Assembly (NCBI GenBank): GCA_020629315.1
Contig: JAHDDO010000029.1
Location: 1 to 41,763, forward strand
Reading direction: 5' to 3'
Length of the DNA: 41,763 nucleotides
Origin: Saprospiraceae bacterium
GTDB lineage: Bacteria > Bacteroidota > Bacteroidia > Chitinophagales > Saprospiraceae
The notes beneath the pieces are model-generated. The model saw only the letters and a program-made list of their open reading frames with translations. It made no database searches and was not told the DNA's origin. How positions within the stretch are numbered: position 1 is the stretch's first letter; the number at the start of each line of letters is the position of its first letter. Both the position numbers and the translations under genes were made by a program. Of the stretch, positions 26,107-34,900 are shown piece by piece.

Positions 26107-27381
26107 ATGGCAGAAATAATAAGAATGCCCCGGTTAAGTGATACCATGGAAGAAGGGAACATTGTGGGGTGGTTAAAAAAAGTTGGTGAAGCTGTAGCGC
26201 CTGGTGATATCTTGGCGGAGGTAGAAACGGATAAAGCAACCATGGAATTGGAAAGCTTTGAAACGGGGACACTTCTGCATATTGGTGTACAAGAAGGTCC
26301 AGTCCCAGTTGATTCGGTTATTGCGATTATTGGAGAAAAAGGAGAGAATATAGAAGAAATATTAGCGAATATTAAGGATGAACCTGTGGCAGCTGCTGAG
26401 GAAAAAGTAGAAGAAAAAACGCCTGCTCCTGTAGCTGCTCCTGCACCTGTGGCAGCCCCGCCAGCCGCAAAAGCGGCAGCCCCTGCTCCTATTCCTACTA
26501 TGACATCTGGTGATGGTAGAATTAAAGCTTCACCACTTGCGAAAAAGATGGCTTCTGAAGCAAATATAAACATAGGGCAAGTCCAAGGAAGTGGTGAAGG
26601 GGGTCGTATCGTAAAAAGAGATATCGAAGCATTTATTGCATCAGGTGGACAGACGGCACCTTCTAATGGAGCCATGATAGCTCAAGCCATAGAAAATGAT
26701 TTTGAGTATGGTGATATGCCTGTTTCTCAAATGCGGAAAACGATTGCTAGGCGATTAAGCGAAAGTAAATTTGGTGCTCCACACTTCTACTTAACCATGG
26801 AAATTTCTATGGATGCAGCCATGGCTGCTAGAAAGCAAATGAATGAAGGTGAAGATCAGCGCATTTCTTACAATGATATGATTGTAAAGGCTAGTGCCGC
26901 TGCTTTACGAAAATATCCAAATGTTAATTGCTCTTGGCTAGAGGATAAAATCACTTACCATAAAGAAATAAATGTCGGTGTGGCTGTAGCGGTTCCTGAT
27001 GGTTTATTAGTTCCTGTTGTAAAAAATGCAGACCTAAAAACGCTAAGTACTATATGGCATGAGATTCGAGATTTGGCTGGAAAAGCTAAGAATAAGAAGT
27101 TAGGCTTGGATGAAATGCAAGGAAACACATTTACTATCTCAAACTTAGGGATGTTTGATATTGACGAATTTACGGCTATAATTAACCCACCAGATGCTTG
27201 CATCTTGGCTGTGGGTTCTATCGTCGAAAAACCCGTTGTAAGAGATGGTCAAATTGTAGTTGGTAATACGATGAAGGTAACGCTGTCATGTGACCACCGC
27301 GCTATAGATGGAGCGACCGGTGCTAAATTCCTTCAGACATTAAAAGAATATATGGAGAACCCAATGAAATTATTACGTTAA
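26107..27381 (+). CDS. pdhC: Pyruvate dehydrogenase complex dihydrolipoamide acetyltransferase (E2)
   Basis: 424 residues. There is one N-terminal lipoyl domain (about 1-80) with the lipoylated Lys43 in ETDKATMELES. An Ala/Pro-rich linker follows (about 100-135), then the E1/E3-binding domain (RIKASPLAKKMASEANINIG...GRIVKRDI, about 138-180). The catalytic acyltransferase domain is last, with active site CDHRAIDG (His397, Asp401). The C-terminal domain matches acetyl rather than succinyl or branched-chain transferases, by overall similarity as I remember it. It forms the cubic core that moves the acetyl group from E1 to CoA. E1 and E3 genes are not in the window. A bidirectional hairpin terminator follows. 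Confidence 0.93.
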   Translation: MAEIIRMPRLSDTMEEGNIVGWLKKVGEAVAPGDILAEVETDKATMELESFETGTLLHIGVQEGPVPVDSVIAIIGEKGENIEEILANIKDEPVAAAEEKVEEKTPAPVAAPAPVAAPPAAKAAAPAPIPTMTSGDGRIKASPLAKKMASEANINIGQVQGSGEGGRIVKRDIEAFIASGGQTAPSNGAMIAQAIENDFEYGDMPVSQMRKTIARRLSESKFGAPHFYLTMEISMDAAMAARKQMNEGEDQRISYNDMIVKASAAALRKYPNVNCSWLEDKITYHKEINVGVAVAVPDGLLVPVVKNADLKTLSTIWHEIRDLAGKAKNKKLGLDEMQGNTFTISNLGMFDIDEFTAIINPPDACILAVGSIVEKPVVRDGQIVVGNTMKVTLSCDHRAIDGATGAKFLQTLKEYMENPMKLLR

Positions 27382-27400
27382 AATTTAATTAGGGTTAACA

Positions 27401-27437
27401 TAAAAAAGGGGATGCAATTGTTGCATCCCCTTTTTTA
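27401..27437. terminator. Bidirectional rho-independent terminator
   Basis: A 17-bp perfect stem (27401-27417 with 27421-27437) and a 3-nt loop: A-run, GGGGATGCAA, loop TTG, TTGCATCCCC, T-run. It lies between the convergent E2 gene and the thioredoxin-like T9SS gene, with T-tracts on both strands, so it should stop transcription from either side. Confidence 0.92.
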
Positions 27438-27453
27438 TTCATTAGTGTTTATC

Positions 27454-28944
27454 TTATCGTTGGATAAGCACTTTTTCTGTACGTATTCCTTTATCAGAGT
27501 TCGTTTCTACTAAGTAAAAACCGCTAGATAATTGTGACACATCCATTTGTACATTATTCGTACCCACTTGTCCTATAATACGCTGTTGATTATATAGTCT
27601 ACCCATCGCATCTCTTAATTGGATAGTTACATATTCTGCTTGCAATAACTCAAGATTTACATTCATTACATCTTGAACTGGATTAGGGAATATTGAAATG
27701 CCTGTTACAATCTCAGTATCTACTATGCTGGAAGTAAACGCATTCGCTGGACTATCAATTCGCAATATAGAAAATGGCTCATTTCCTTCAATGATAGGCT
27801 TAATGAGTACGTCTCCTGTCCAATCCAATAATTCAATACCTGGCTGTTGGCCCGTACCATCCCAACTAGACATTCCGTTACTTCCTCCATCAAAGATTAG
27901 AATCTTTAAACATTCTACATCTTCTTGAGGGAATGGCAATTGGACTTCAAAGTTATACGTCGTGAAGGGCTCATCGAATGGTCCGAATGATTTGATTGTC
28001 GCCCCTAGGTCATCGTATACTTTACCTGAGGTTTCTGATGGGTTTGCATCTGTATGTACCCGTAATGTAAAGGCCGGCTCTTCGATCGGATAGTAGTTTA
28101 ATGTTCCCGATCCATTCACGATCCTATCCTCAGGGATAGCCTCACCATTGATACTTGTACTGGCTAATTCTATATTAGTAAGCCCTTGTTCCAATGCAAA
28201 AGGTTGAGATGAGGTACTTACTTTTCTGAATGGCTCAATAGGGCCTAAGAATGTAATTGGACCAGCATCTTCCCCATTTATCGTCATATCAAAGATGGCT
28301 TCCTCAATATCATTGGTACCAAAGTTAAATATCTCAGCTACGACTCGTTCTTCGGGATCACAAACGGAGCCAGAAGGCACGTTCACTGAAGCTAACATAT
28401 CATTAGGTGTGTCACTAAATCCTAAGGCTCTATCCCACCATGCCGGATCATTAATAAATTGTCTGTACTCATCTCCATACATATGGAATACACCTTTGTT
28501 TGGTCGAATCACAAAAATAGATGGGTAATAACTAACACTGAAATAGCTAGCCCATGACGCATTATCCACCATATTATAGTGAACACCATCCAACCAATCA
28601 CCTGTCGTGTTTGTGCCCGTTCCTTCTAAGTCAGCTTGCGTCGTAGTATTATCCGCTTCTGCTCCTACAATTCTAAGTACATCTTCTCCATCAGGTCCAT
28701 ATTGATCATATAGATCTTCAAGCATACCTGATTGATGAAAACTCCAACAAGGGCCACACCAAGTGGCAAAAACATCTACAATTACGACTTTATCATCATC
28801 TAACCATTGGAAGATATCCACTTGTTCCCCTGTCACTACATCTGTTCCTGTAATGGTTTGATTTAGTACTGAACCATCCGCTAATTGTCCAAAAGAAAAA
28901 GAAGCCCATGCGGTGCAAAGGCAAAATAGTAGCAATTTTTTCAT
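27454..28944 (-). CDS. Thioredoxin-like T9SS cargo protein
   Basis: 496 residues. The signal peptide is MKKLLLFCLCTAWASFSFGQ. A TlpA/thioredoxin-like domain (about 25-175) has FATWCGPCWSFH with redox Cys63 and Cys66 and a cis-Pro-like SYYPSIFVIRP. The central part (about 185-410) is beta-rich and Asp/Gly-rich, probably carbohydrate- or adhesion-type. Residues about 415-496 are a T9SS type A sorting domain (ISIFPNPVQDVMNVNLE, LSSGFYLVET, TEKVLIQR). It should be exported to the surface, where a CGPC site would be in an oxidising setting. A 16-bp palindrome lies just upstream of its start. Confidence 0.9.
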   Translation of the reverse strand: MKKLLLFCLCTAWASFSFGQLADGSVLNQTITGTDVVTGEQVDIFQWLDDDKVVIVDVFATWCGPCWSFHQSGMLEDLYDQYGPDGEDVLRIVGAEADNTTTQADLEGTGTNTTGDWLDGVHYNMVDNASWASYFSVSYYPSIFVIRPNKGVFHMYGDEYRQFINDPAWWDRALGFSDTPNDMLASVNVPSGSVCDPEERVVAEIFNFGTNDIEEAIFDMTINGEDAGPITFLGPIEPFRKVSTSSQPFALEQGLTNIELASTSINGEAIPEDRIVNGSGTLNYYPIEEPAFTLRVHTDANPSETSGKVYDDLGATIKSFGPFDEPFTTYNFEVQLPFPQEDVECLKILIFDGGSNGMSSWDGTGQQPGIELLDWTGDVLIKPIIEGNEPFSILRIDSPANAFTSSIVDTEIVTGISIFPNPVQDVMNVNLELLQAEYVTIQLRDAMGRLYNQQRIIGQVGTNNVQMDVSQLSSGFYLVETNSDKGIRTEKVLIQR

Positions 28945-28952
28945 ATTTGATT

Positions 28953-28968
28953 TTTAGAAATTTCTAAA
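28953..28968. promoter_or_regulatory. Perfect 16-bp palindrome TTTAGAAATTTCTAAA
   Basis: A perfect dyad with its inner edge 8 bp before the ATG of the thioredoxin-like gene. Such a position fits an operator or a translation-control hairpin. No matching second copy was noticed elsewhere in the window. The regulator is unknown. Confidence 0.35.
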
Positions 28969-29028
28969 CGATTTACCCATTTAAGATAGGGAACAAGATT
29001 CCCATTTTGTAATAGATTAACTAAAAAT

Positions 29029-29040
29029 CAACAATTGTTG
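29029..29040 (-). terminator. CAACAATTGTTG palindrome with T-run after the M43 gene
   Basis: Read on the minus strand, the palindrome is followed by ATTTTTAG and lies 18 bp past the metalloprotease stop. This could be a weak terminator; the real stem is short because the dyad has no spacer. A further GGGAA/TTCCC inverted repeat lies at 28989-29003. Confidence 0.28.
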
Positions 29041-29057
29041 CTTGTGAGCGGTACCGT

Positions 29058-31409
29058 TTACGGATTAATAATGATTTTTTGAATAATATCTTTTCCAGTA
29101 TTTGTGCGATGCTTTTTAATGTACACGCCTGACGGTATCTTTTCCTTACTAGGTTTATCACCTATATATTTTAGTGTTCCATTTATATCATACCACTCCG
29201 TTTCAGAATTTTGAATAGGCTTCGAACTTGGAATGCAATCTCCTATTTCGGCTAAAAACTCTGCACCAGCTATAAGCTCAAATCCAGCTTGCAGACTTAT
29301 GGTATCACCTGCGATAAAGGTTGCATTGATACCGTCAGCCATATTTCCATCAGACTCTATTTTACTAATAGCACTATAGGTTTCAGAATTAATATTGCCA
29401 GTAACTATCAACTCTTCTGGGCATTCGTCTTCAACAGTGACGCAAAAATTAGTTATCTCTTCCCCATTGAAATCTCCACCTGAAGCTTTTATTTCACCTG
29501 TGTTCAACTCTGTTAAGGTATATGATCCAGTACCGAACCCACAGCAAATGCCATCTCCATAATAATCTATGATAGTAAAATCATAGCAGCCTTCTTGCAA
29601 GCAAAGATCTATACTAACTGTTTGATTATCTTGGTTAGCATATCCTAAACTTTGATATTGGTACTCGCCTGTCGCACCTGTGATCCACCAAGCTGTCTCT
29701 TCTGGATAATCATCTAAGGTAATACTCAATTCAAATGGGAAACAATCAGCGATAGCATCGCAATCTCCATTGGCTGTTATTGTACTTGATCCAGGTGCTT
29801 CTATAGGGACTCCATTAGCTCCTTGATTTCCAACAGGCCCAATGCCAAACATATTCCCATCACCAGTAGCTACTCGTCCTTCTTCATCAAATAGCCGCCA
29901 AGCTATTTCGTTTGCTTCGGAACCTGACCCAGGTGAACAAGTAAGATTCAGCACATCTATATCAGATACTGATAAAACAATTGTTTCGGATGTCGTACCA
30001 GAAACGGGCCCTGAATATGTATTTACAATACCATTTATATCTACTGAAATTTCTTGGTCGGCATTCCAACCATCTTCCTTGGTATCCCACAATACTAACT
30101 CATAATCACAAACAAAGCACGATGGATCAGACGAATCAAGTATGTCAATGAAAAGAACCTCAGACTTTGTATCAGAGCCCGCGCTATTTGTTGCCGTTAC
30201 ACTTACCGACAAATTACCACTTGTATTCAAGGTAACGATCGGGTTTTCTTCAGTTGAACTAGTCGGACTTACACCAGCTCCAGAGAATGTCCATGACCAT
30301 GACGTTGGGTTATTGGAAGATAAATCTGTAAATAATACCGTAGATCCTGCACATAGTTGTTGATCTTCGACTGGACTAAAATCAGCTACGGGAGGGTCAG
30401 GGGTTTCGCAAACCACTGCGTGGTCTGCCCACATGTCATGATTAGCTGTAGATTCCATTACCGTACTTTGGTCTTCTGTAAACATCCACATGCACGCATC
30501 ATTTACGTAATCCATGAAGTTGAAGAAAAAGTCCAATTCGCTACAACTATTTTCTGCATCTGTGGTGCAGTCATTTTCACTTAAACTTGGACAACCATAG
30601 TTCTCTGTGTTCTGTTTTGGAGTATCGGCAATACCGTCTCCATTATTACATGTTCCAAAAAAAACATGCTCTAAACCAAAGTAATGGCCGACCTCATGCG
30701 TTCCCGTTCTTCCTAGATTGTATGTACCATCATTATTAAGAGATGCCCCTGATGAACACGATACACCTGGACCACCAAAGGAACTGGCAACAATTACGAC
30801 ACCATTTCCATCTGGATCTGCTCCTCCTGCTACGGGTGCTTGGCCTAAGAAGCCTAGTTCGTCTGTTACAAAAATATTCATATAACCACTCCAACAAGGT
30901 GCGGATGGCCAAGACTCGGCCCCTACCGTTATAGCTGGATCACCATCCACCAAGCCAGAACAACTGGGATGGTCATATTTTGCTAAACAAAACTCCAAGC
31001 AGGTTCCTGTACCTAATACATCTGCTGGAAAATCAGATGGACAATTTGTAGAAAAATCGTCATAATTAGAAATGTCAGCATTGGTAGCTGAAAAGTCTTC
31101 ATTTAAAACAGCCAACTGAGCATCCACAACATCCTGAAGACACGTCATATTGGAGTCATCAATGTTACCATAAAAATGGACGGCTACTGGTATTATTATC
31201 GTTTCAGAGCAGGCTATGCTGCGCTCCTCTTTTGTCATTGAAGCTCTAGATTCGGTATATGAGGCATACCACTTTTTAAAGCTATCCTCTTCTAAAAGCG
31301 ACGCCATATAATGATCCGTATTGCAACGCTGATGGGATTGTGCTGTACCTTTGAAATGAAGGCAAATAAATAACAATACCCACGTTAGGGTGATGTGTTT
31401 CAATGTCAT
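29058..31409 (-). CDS. Secreted M43 (cytophagalysin/pappalysin-like) metalloprotease with PKD domain
   Basis: 783 residues with a signal peptide (LTWVLLFICLHFKGTAQ). The catalytic domain (about 70-330) has the extended zinc motif HEVGHYFGLEH (238-248: His238, Glu239, His242, His248) and Met-turn NFMDY (Met299), the M43 pattern. A PKD-like domain follows (about 343-430, TSWSWTFSGAG), then two related Cys-rich beta modules (about 433-520 and 550-660, ending CCGFGTGSYTLT). A C-terminal region (WYDINGTLKYIGDKPS...KIIINP) looks like a T9SS sorting domain. It should be a secreted protease. Its ATG is only 20 nt after the 3' end of tRNA-Val on the same strand. Confidence 0.92.
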   Translation of the reverse strand: MTLKHITLTWVLLFICLHFKGTAQSHQRCNTDHYMASLLEEDSFKKWYASYTESRASMTKEERSIACSETIIIPVAVHFYGNIDDSNMTCLQDVVDAQLAVLNEDFSATNADISNYDDFSTNCPSDFPADVLGTGTCLEFCLAKYDHPSCSGLVDGDPAITVGAESWPSAPCWSGYMNIFVTDELGFLGQAPVAGGADPDGNGVVIVASSFGGPGVSCSSGASLNNDGTYNLGRTGTHEVGHYFGLEHVFFGTCNNGDGIADTPKQNTENYGCPSLSENDCTTDAENSCSELDFFFNFMDYVNDACMWMFTEDQSTVMESTANHDMWADHAVVCETPDPPVADFSPVEDQQLCAGSTVLFTDLSSNNPTSWSWTFSGAGVSPTSSTEENPIVTLNTSGNLSVSVTATNSAGSDTKSEVLFIDILDSSDPSCFVCDYELVLWDTKEDGWNADQEISVDINGIVNTYSGPVSGTTSETIVLSVSDIDVLNLTCSPGSGSEANEIAWRLFDEEGRVATGDGNMFGIGPVGNQGANGVPIEAPGSSTITANGDCDAIADCFPFELSITLDDYPEETAWWITGATGEYQYQSLGYANQDNQTVSIDLCLQEGCYDFTIIDYYGDGICCGFGTGSYTLTELNTGEIKASGGDFNGEEITNFCVTVEDECPEELIVTGNINSETYSAISKIESDGNMADGINATFIAGDTISLQAGFELIAGAEFLAEIGDCIPSSKPIQNSETEWYDINGTLKYIGDKPSKEKIPSGVYIKKHRTNTGKDIIQKIIINP

Positions 31410-31429
31410 AGTCTGTGTCTAAAATATGT

Positions 31430-31503
31430 GAGTCATACTGGACTCGAACCAGTGACCTCTGCCCTGTCAAGGCAGCGCTCTAAACCAACTGAGCTAATGA
31501 CTC
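31430..31503 (-). tRNA. tRNA-Val(GAC)
   Basis: A complete 74-nt cloverleaf on the minus strand. The acceptor stem is GAGTCAT/ATGACTC. The D arm is GCTC..GAGC with AGTTGGTTTA. The anticodon stem is CTGCC/GGCAG with loop TTGACAG, giving anticodon GAC, which reads Val GUC/GUU. The T arm is ACTGG-TTCGAGT-CCAGT. CCA is not encoded. The metalloprotease gene follows 20 nt downstream. Confidence 0.97.
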
Positions 31504-31662
31504 TAATGTAACTGAAGGGATGAATTGCAAAGAGTATAATTGCCAAACAAAAATAGACAAATATGGTGAAATGAAAAGATCATTAACATGCAAATTGCCT
31601 TGCAATAAAAATGAACGATTTTGTCGAAAGTAACATGTCCAAACTATTTTATTTTTTGCACC
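31504..31662. promoter_or_regulatory. Upstream region of tRNA-Val with candidate minus-strand -7 box
   Basis: On the minus strand TATTTTTG (31555-31548) matches the Bacteroidota -7 element and lies about 45 bp before the tRNA; a TACTCTTTG variant lies closer. Neither has a convincing -33 element. On the plus strand TTTTG at 31619-31623 and a TATTTTAT box from 31645 could form a weak promoter pointing toward the hairpin-rich segment that follows. No protein-coding frame is present. Confidence 0.3.
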
Positions 31663-31826
31663 AAGGATATGGAAGGTAGGCTGAAAGCCTAGTCCGAAAG
31701 CATGAGATGCTGTAGGACCGGTCGCTAGATCCCGATATACTATCGGGAAGCCTGTAATAGCCTGGTGGCTCGCTGAAAAGCGAGCCAGGTGCCCATATAA
31801 TCATAAACCTTCCTTAAAATATGGGC
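31663..31826 (+). ncRNA. Candidate structured RNA (four to five hairpins), unassigned
   Basis: A run of adjacent perfect stems with small loops is visible. TAGGCT/AGCCTA (31677-31682 with 31686-31691). GTCC/GGAC (31692-31695 with 31715-31718) enclosing AGCAT/ATGCT (31699-31703 with 31707-31711). TCCCGATA/TATCGGGA (31730-31737 with 31741-31748). TGGCTCGCT/AGCGAGCCA (31766-31774 with 31779-31787), closed by a GAAA tetraloop. GCCCATAT/ATATGGGC (31791-31798 with 31819-31826). GGAAGGT (31671-31677) can also pair with ACCTTCC (31807-31813), which would make a pseudoknot or an alternative fold. GNRA-type loops appear on the plus strand, favouring that orientation. No known RNA family was recognised. 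A small palindromic element is the alternative. Confidence 0.45.
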
Positions 31827-31875
31827 GACTAACTATAGACATTGGACAAGATTAAACTATTTGTGCACAAAAAAG

Positions 31876-31905
31876 AAAGGCGACTCGCCTATGCAAATCG
31901 CCTTT
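31876..31905 (-). terminator. Terminator of the giant gene
   Basis: AAAGGCGA (31876-31883) and TCGCCTTT (31898-31905) form an 8-bp stem with a 14-nt loop. On the minus strand it is followed by TCTTTTTTG, and it lies just after the stop of the giant gene at 31910. Confidence 0.75.
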
Positions 31906-31909
31906 ATTA

Positions 31910-34900
31910 TTAATCTAGAATAATCATTTTTTTAGTGTCGTTCCATTCACCATCGCTGAACCTGTAATAATAAACACCCGAAGTTAGGATTAGATCCCTG
32001 TTTAAGGATATGATATTACCTCCTCTGAAAAGCTCATATGTTCTATTCAAAATTAGTCGATTGTTGGCATCCAACACCTCAAACTGAACTTGTCTGTTTT
32101 TATCTGATAAGACTTTAATCAATGTTTCATCAATAAACGGATTAGGCTCATTTTGGTACACAGTAATTTTAGGCTGATCAAATTCTATACTTATGTTAAA
32201 TCGTTCCAAGTTTTCATTGTATCCCTCTGAATTAAGAATTACATCTACGCTTTGAATGATTGCATGGTCTTCTAATTCATTGGTTCCCAAATAACATAAA
32301 ATCTCTCCCTTTTGAACATTCTGTGCAATAGCATTGCTCCAAGTGAATCGAATAGCACCATTCGAAACAAACGAATGTATCCCTTCTAAAGCTCCATCTT
32401 CAAGATGCGTAATATTTCCTCCAGATATTGCAAGATGCAATTGTATGCCAGATAGTTGTAAATCCTCTGTTGCTCTAATGGCTAATCTACCATTACCAAC
32501 TTTGCTTGCTGTTAGCTTAATTTCTTTGTTATTTCTTGACTCACTTTCATCGGATGGATTGACCGCTGAACCATTGATGTCTCCAATTTTTATTCCAACG
32601 AAATCATTAAATAATTCATGATCGCTTAGATTAGAAACATAGACTTTTTCATCGAATATAAATGGGTTGGTATAATCTACTTCTTCACCTTGCACCGCGA
32701 ACCTCCAGCTGGTATTATCTGGAAACTCATTAGTCATGCCAAGTATGACTCGTCGTATGTCTACCAAATCCGCAGCTGTTATAGTCTCTGAGTGATTTAC
32801 ATCTGCAGCAATTTTTTGATATGCTGATTCAAGATCTTCAATCCCTAGAATATGTCTTTGGATCAATACAATATCTAGTGTAGTTATACCATTATCAACG
32901 TCATCATTTTTAGATGGTTTGATCATGTAATCAACACCTATGGCGTTTTGAGTGAACATATAATTACCAGTTTCATTTGTCATGTTAGAAATTGGAAATT
33001 CAGGTAACTCAGCTTCTAAAAAGACTTGCACGTTTTCTACCATCATTCCATAGTCAGTTTGCACGTTACCACCTATTCTTGCTGATCCTTCTACCACATT
33101 GTCACAGGCTTCATTATTATCTTGAAGTGTCAATTGAATAGTGCAGAAATCATAATTATCACATTCATCCCATACATAAACATCAACATCAATTACGCCG
33201 TTTTCCGACATAGCCAAATCATCACAAGTAAATCTTTTGCTAGTACAGCGACTATTACTATCATATCTAGGGTTTGATTCGATTGGGTCATCTAATCCAG
33301 CCGGACCAAAGCTCCATCGAAGGAAAGTCTCTTCCGTGCAATTATCACTACTACCCAATTCGAAATCACATGCCCACAGTGTAACATCCCCATATGGCAA
33401 TTCCATGATAGCGGTACTCACATTTAGGCAATATGGTATTGGTGCTTTCTTATCTTCTATTGTAAAGAAGGTGGTTGCACTTGTGACGTTGCCACATCCA
33501 TCGGTGGCTTTCCACACCACTCGATGCTCATATTTACTGCCTTCTATTTCTTCAGGTAATGTAATAGTTAATGCTTCACAACTTGCTGTTGGAGCAATGT
33601 ATAGTTCATTTATTGGAGTCCCAAAATTAGGGTCGAATGCAGAAACAAAGCTGCTAAATTCATAGTCGACTGTCCAATCGCCCCAAACATCAACCATTAC
33701 TTCCCACTTAATCCAGTCACTCATACAATCACTTAACGTATCGCAGGCTACAGCTGTGAGCTCTGCAAATCCATTACAAGTATTATCAACGGCAATACAA
33801 ATATCTTCAGCGGCAATTTCAGGCTTCTCTGAATCATAAAACTTGAGTTCTTGAGTATGTCGATACGTCCCAACTTCAATATCATCATTAGTCCCAAAAA
33901 TACCATCTGCACCCGCAATCCTTGGATCATCACCAAATCGATCTTGAACACACCAATTGATCAACGTCCAATGATGTAGTATTTTCATACAAGCACCATC
34001 CTCAAACATAAATGTGTCGCTTTCCAAATTCCATCCAATCAAATCACATGTCTCGTTTGGCCATGTTGGTAATTCTAATTCATAGTCTGCGCAATCAATG
34101 GTTTCGTTATCCGGCCAGCTGATTCGATCCGCACAATATGGTTCATCCGGATTGACACATCCAATCGGTTGATATGTACCATCATCAAATGGTCCTCCTG
34201 CCCAGTTTGGATTCCAACAACTCTCCCATTCTACGGTAATCAACTGATCACATTCTATATCGTACCAACTTGTTACTTCCCCAGTACTTTCATCTCTGCT
34301 TAGAACGATGTCCCAGGTTCGTCTGATGGTTCCTTCATTGCATACATCATCGAAACTCAATGGCGTATCACGCTTGATGGCTACTTCAAAATTATCGCAA
34401 ACTCCTAGAGCAGATGCAAAACCTGTCTTATCTAAATCTTCAGGATCCCATCCACAACAGACGGTCACATCAGGTGGACAAGTAATGGTGGGTCTAAGCT
34501 TACTTTCGACACGAATATTTGTCCAGGTCTCATTGTAATTATCATCTGGTGTATTTGGAATCATGTCTGATCCATTATCCCAAACTCTCAAAATCACCGC
34601 ATGTATCCCAAATTGCGAACCTATTTCATCAACCTGGTCTAAGTCTGCACAACAGAACTTTACATAATTTCCATTGTCAGTATCGTTTAGATTATCATCT
34701 GTATTACCATTATTGTTGAAGGTAATATTGTTGTTATAATCATTCAGTCCTAAGTTGCCACAAGCATCCGAATCATCTACTCTTCGGATTTCAAATCGGA
34801 CAGGACCACAATCTCCATCATGACTTCCATTATCTACTGTGTTGGCAAATAACTTAGCAACACCGTTAGCATCATTTACATTGGAACTACCGCCTCCGGT

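Noticed and set aside
26013..26675. Minus-strand 220-codon frame
   Set aside because: Complementary strand of the lipoyl domain and Ala/Pro linker of E2; its Ala/Gly/Ser-rich composition is a by-product of the linker codons.
31282..31470. Minus-strand 62-codon frame overlapping tRNA-Val
   Set aside because: It runs through the tRNA and out of frame with the protease; no coding evidence.
31430..31503. tRNA-Asp(GTC)
   Set aside because: Read in the correct orientation, the anticodon loop TTGACAG gives GAC, which is Val; GTC appears only on the opposite strand.
31663..31826. SRP RNA, RNase P RNA, tmRNA or hammerhead ribozyme
   Set aside because: The GGAAG-type SRP loop, RNase P GAGGAAAGTCC core, tmRNA ends and hammerhead CTGATGA core are all missing; only partial look-alikes occur.
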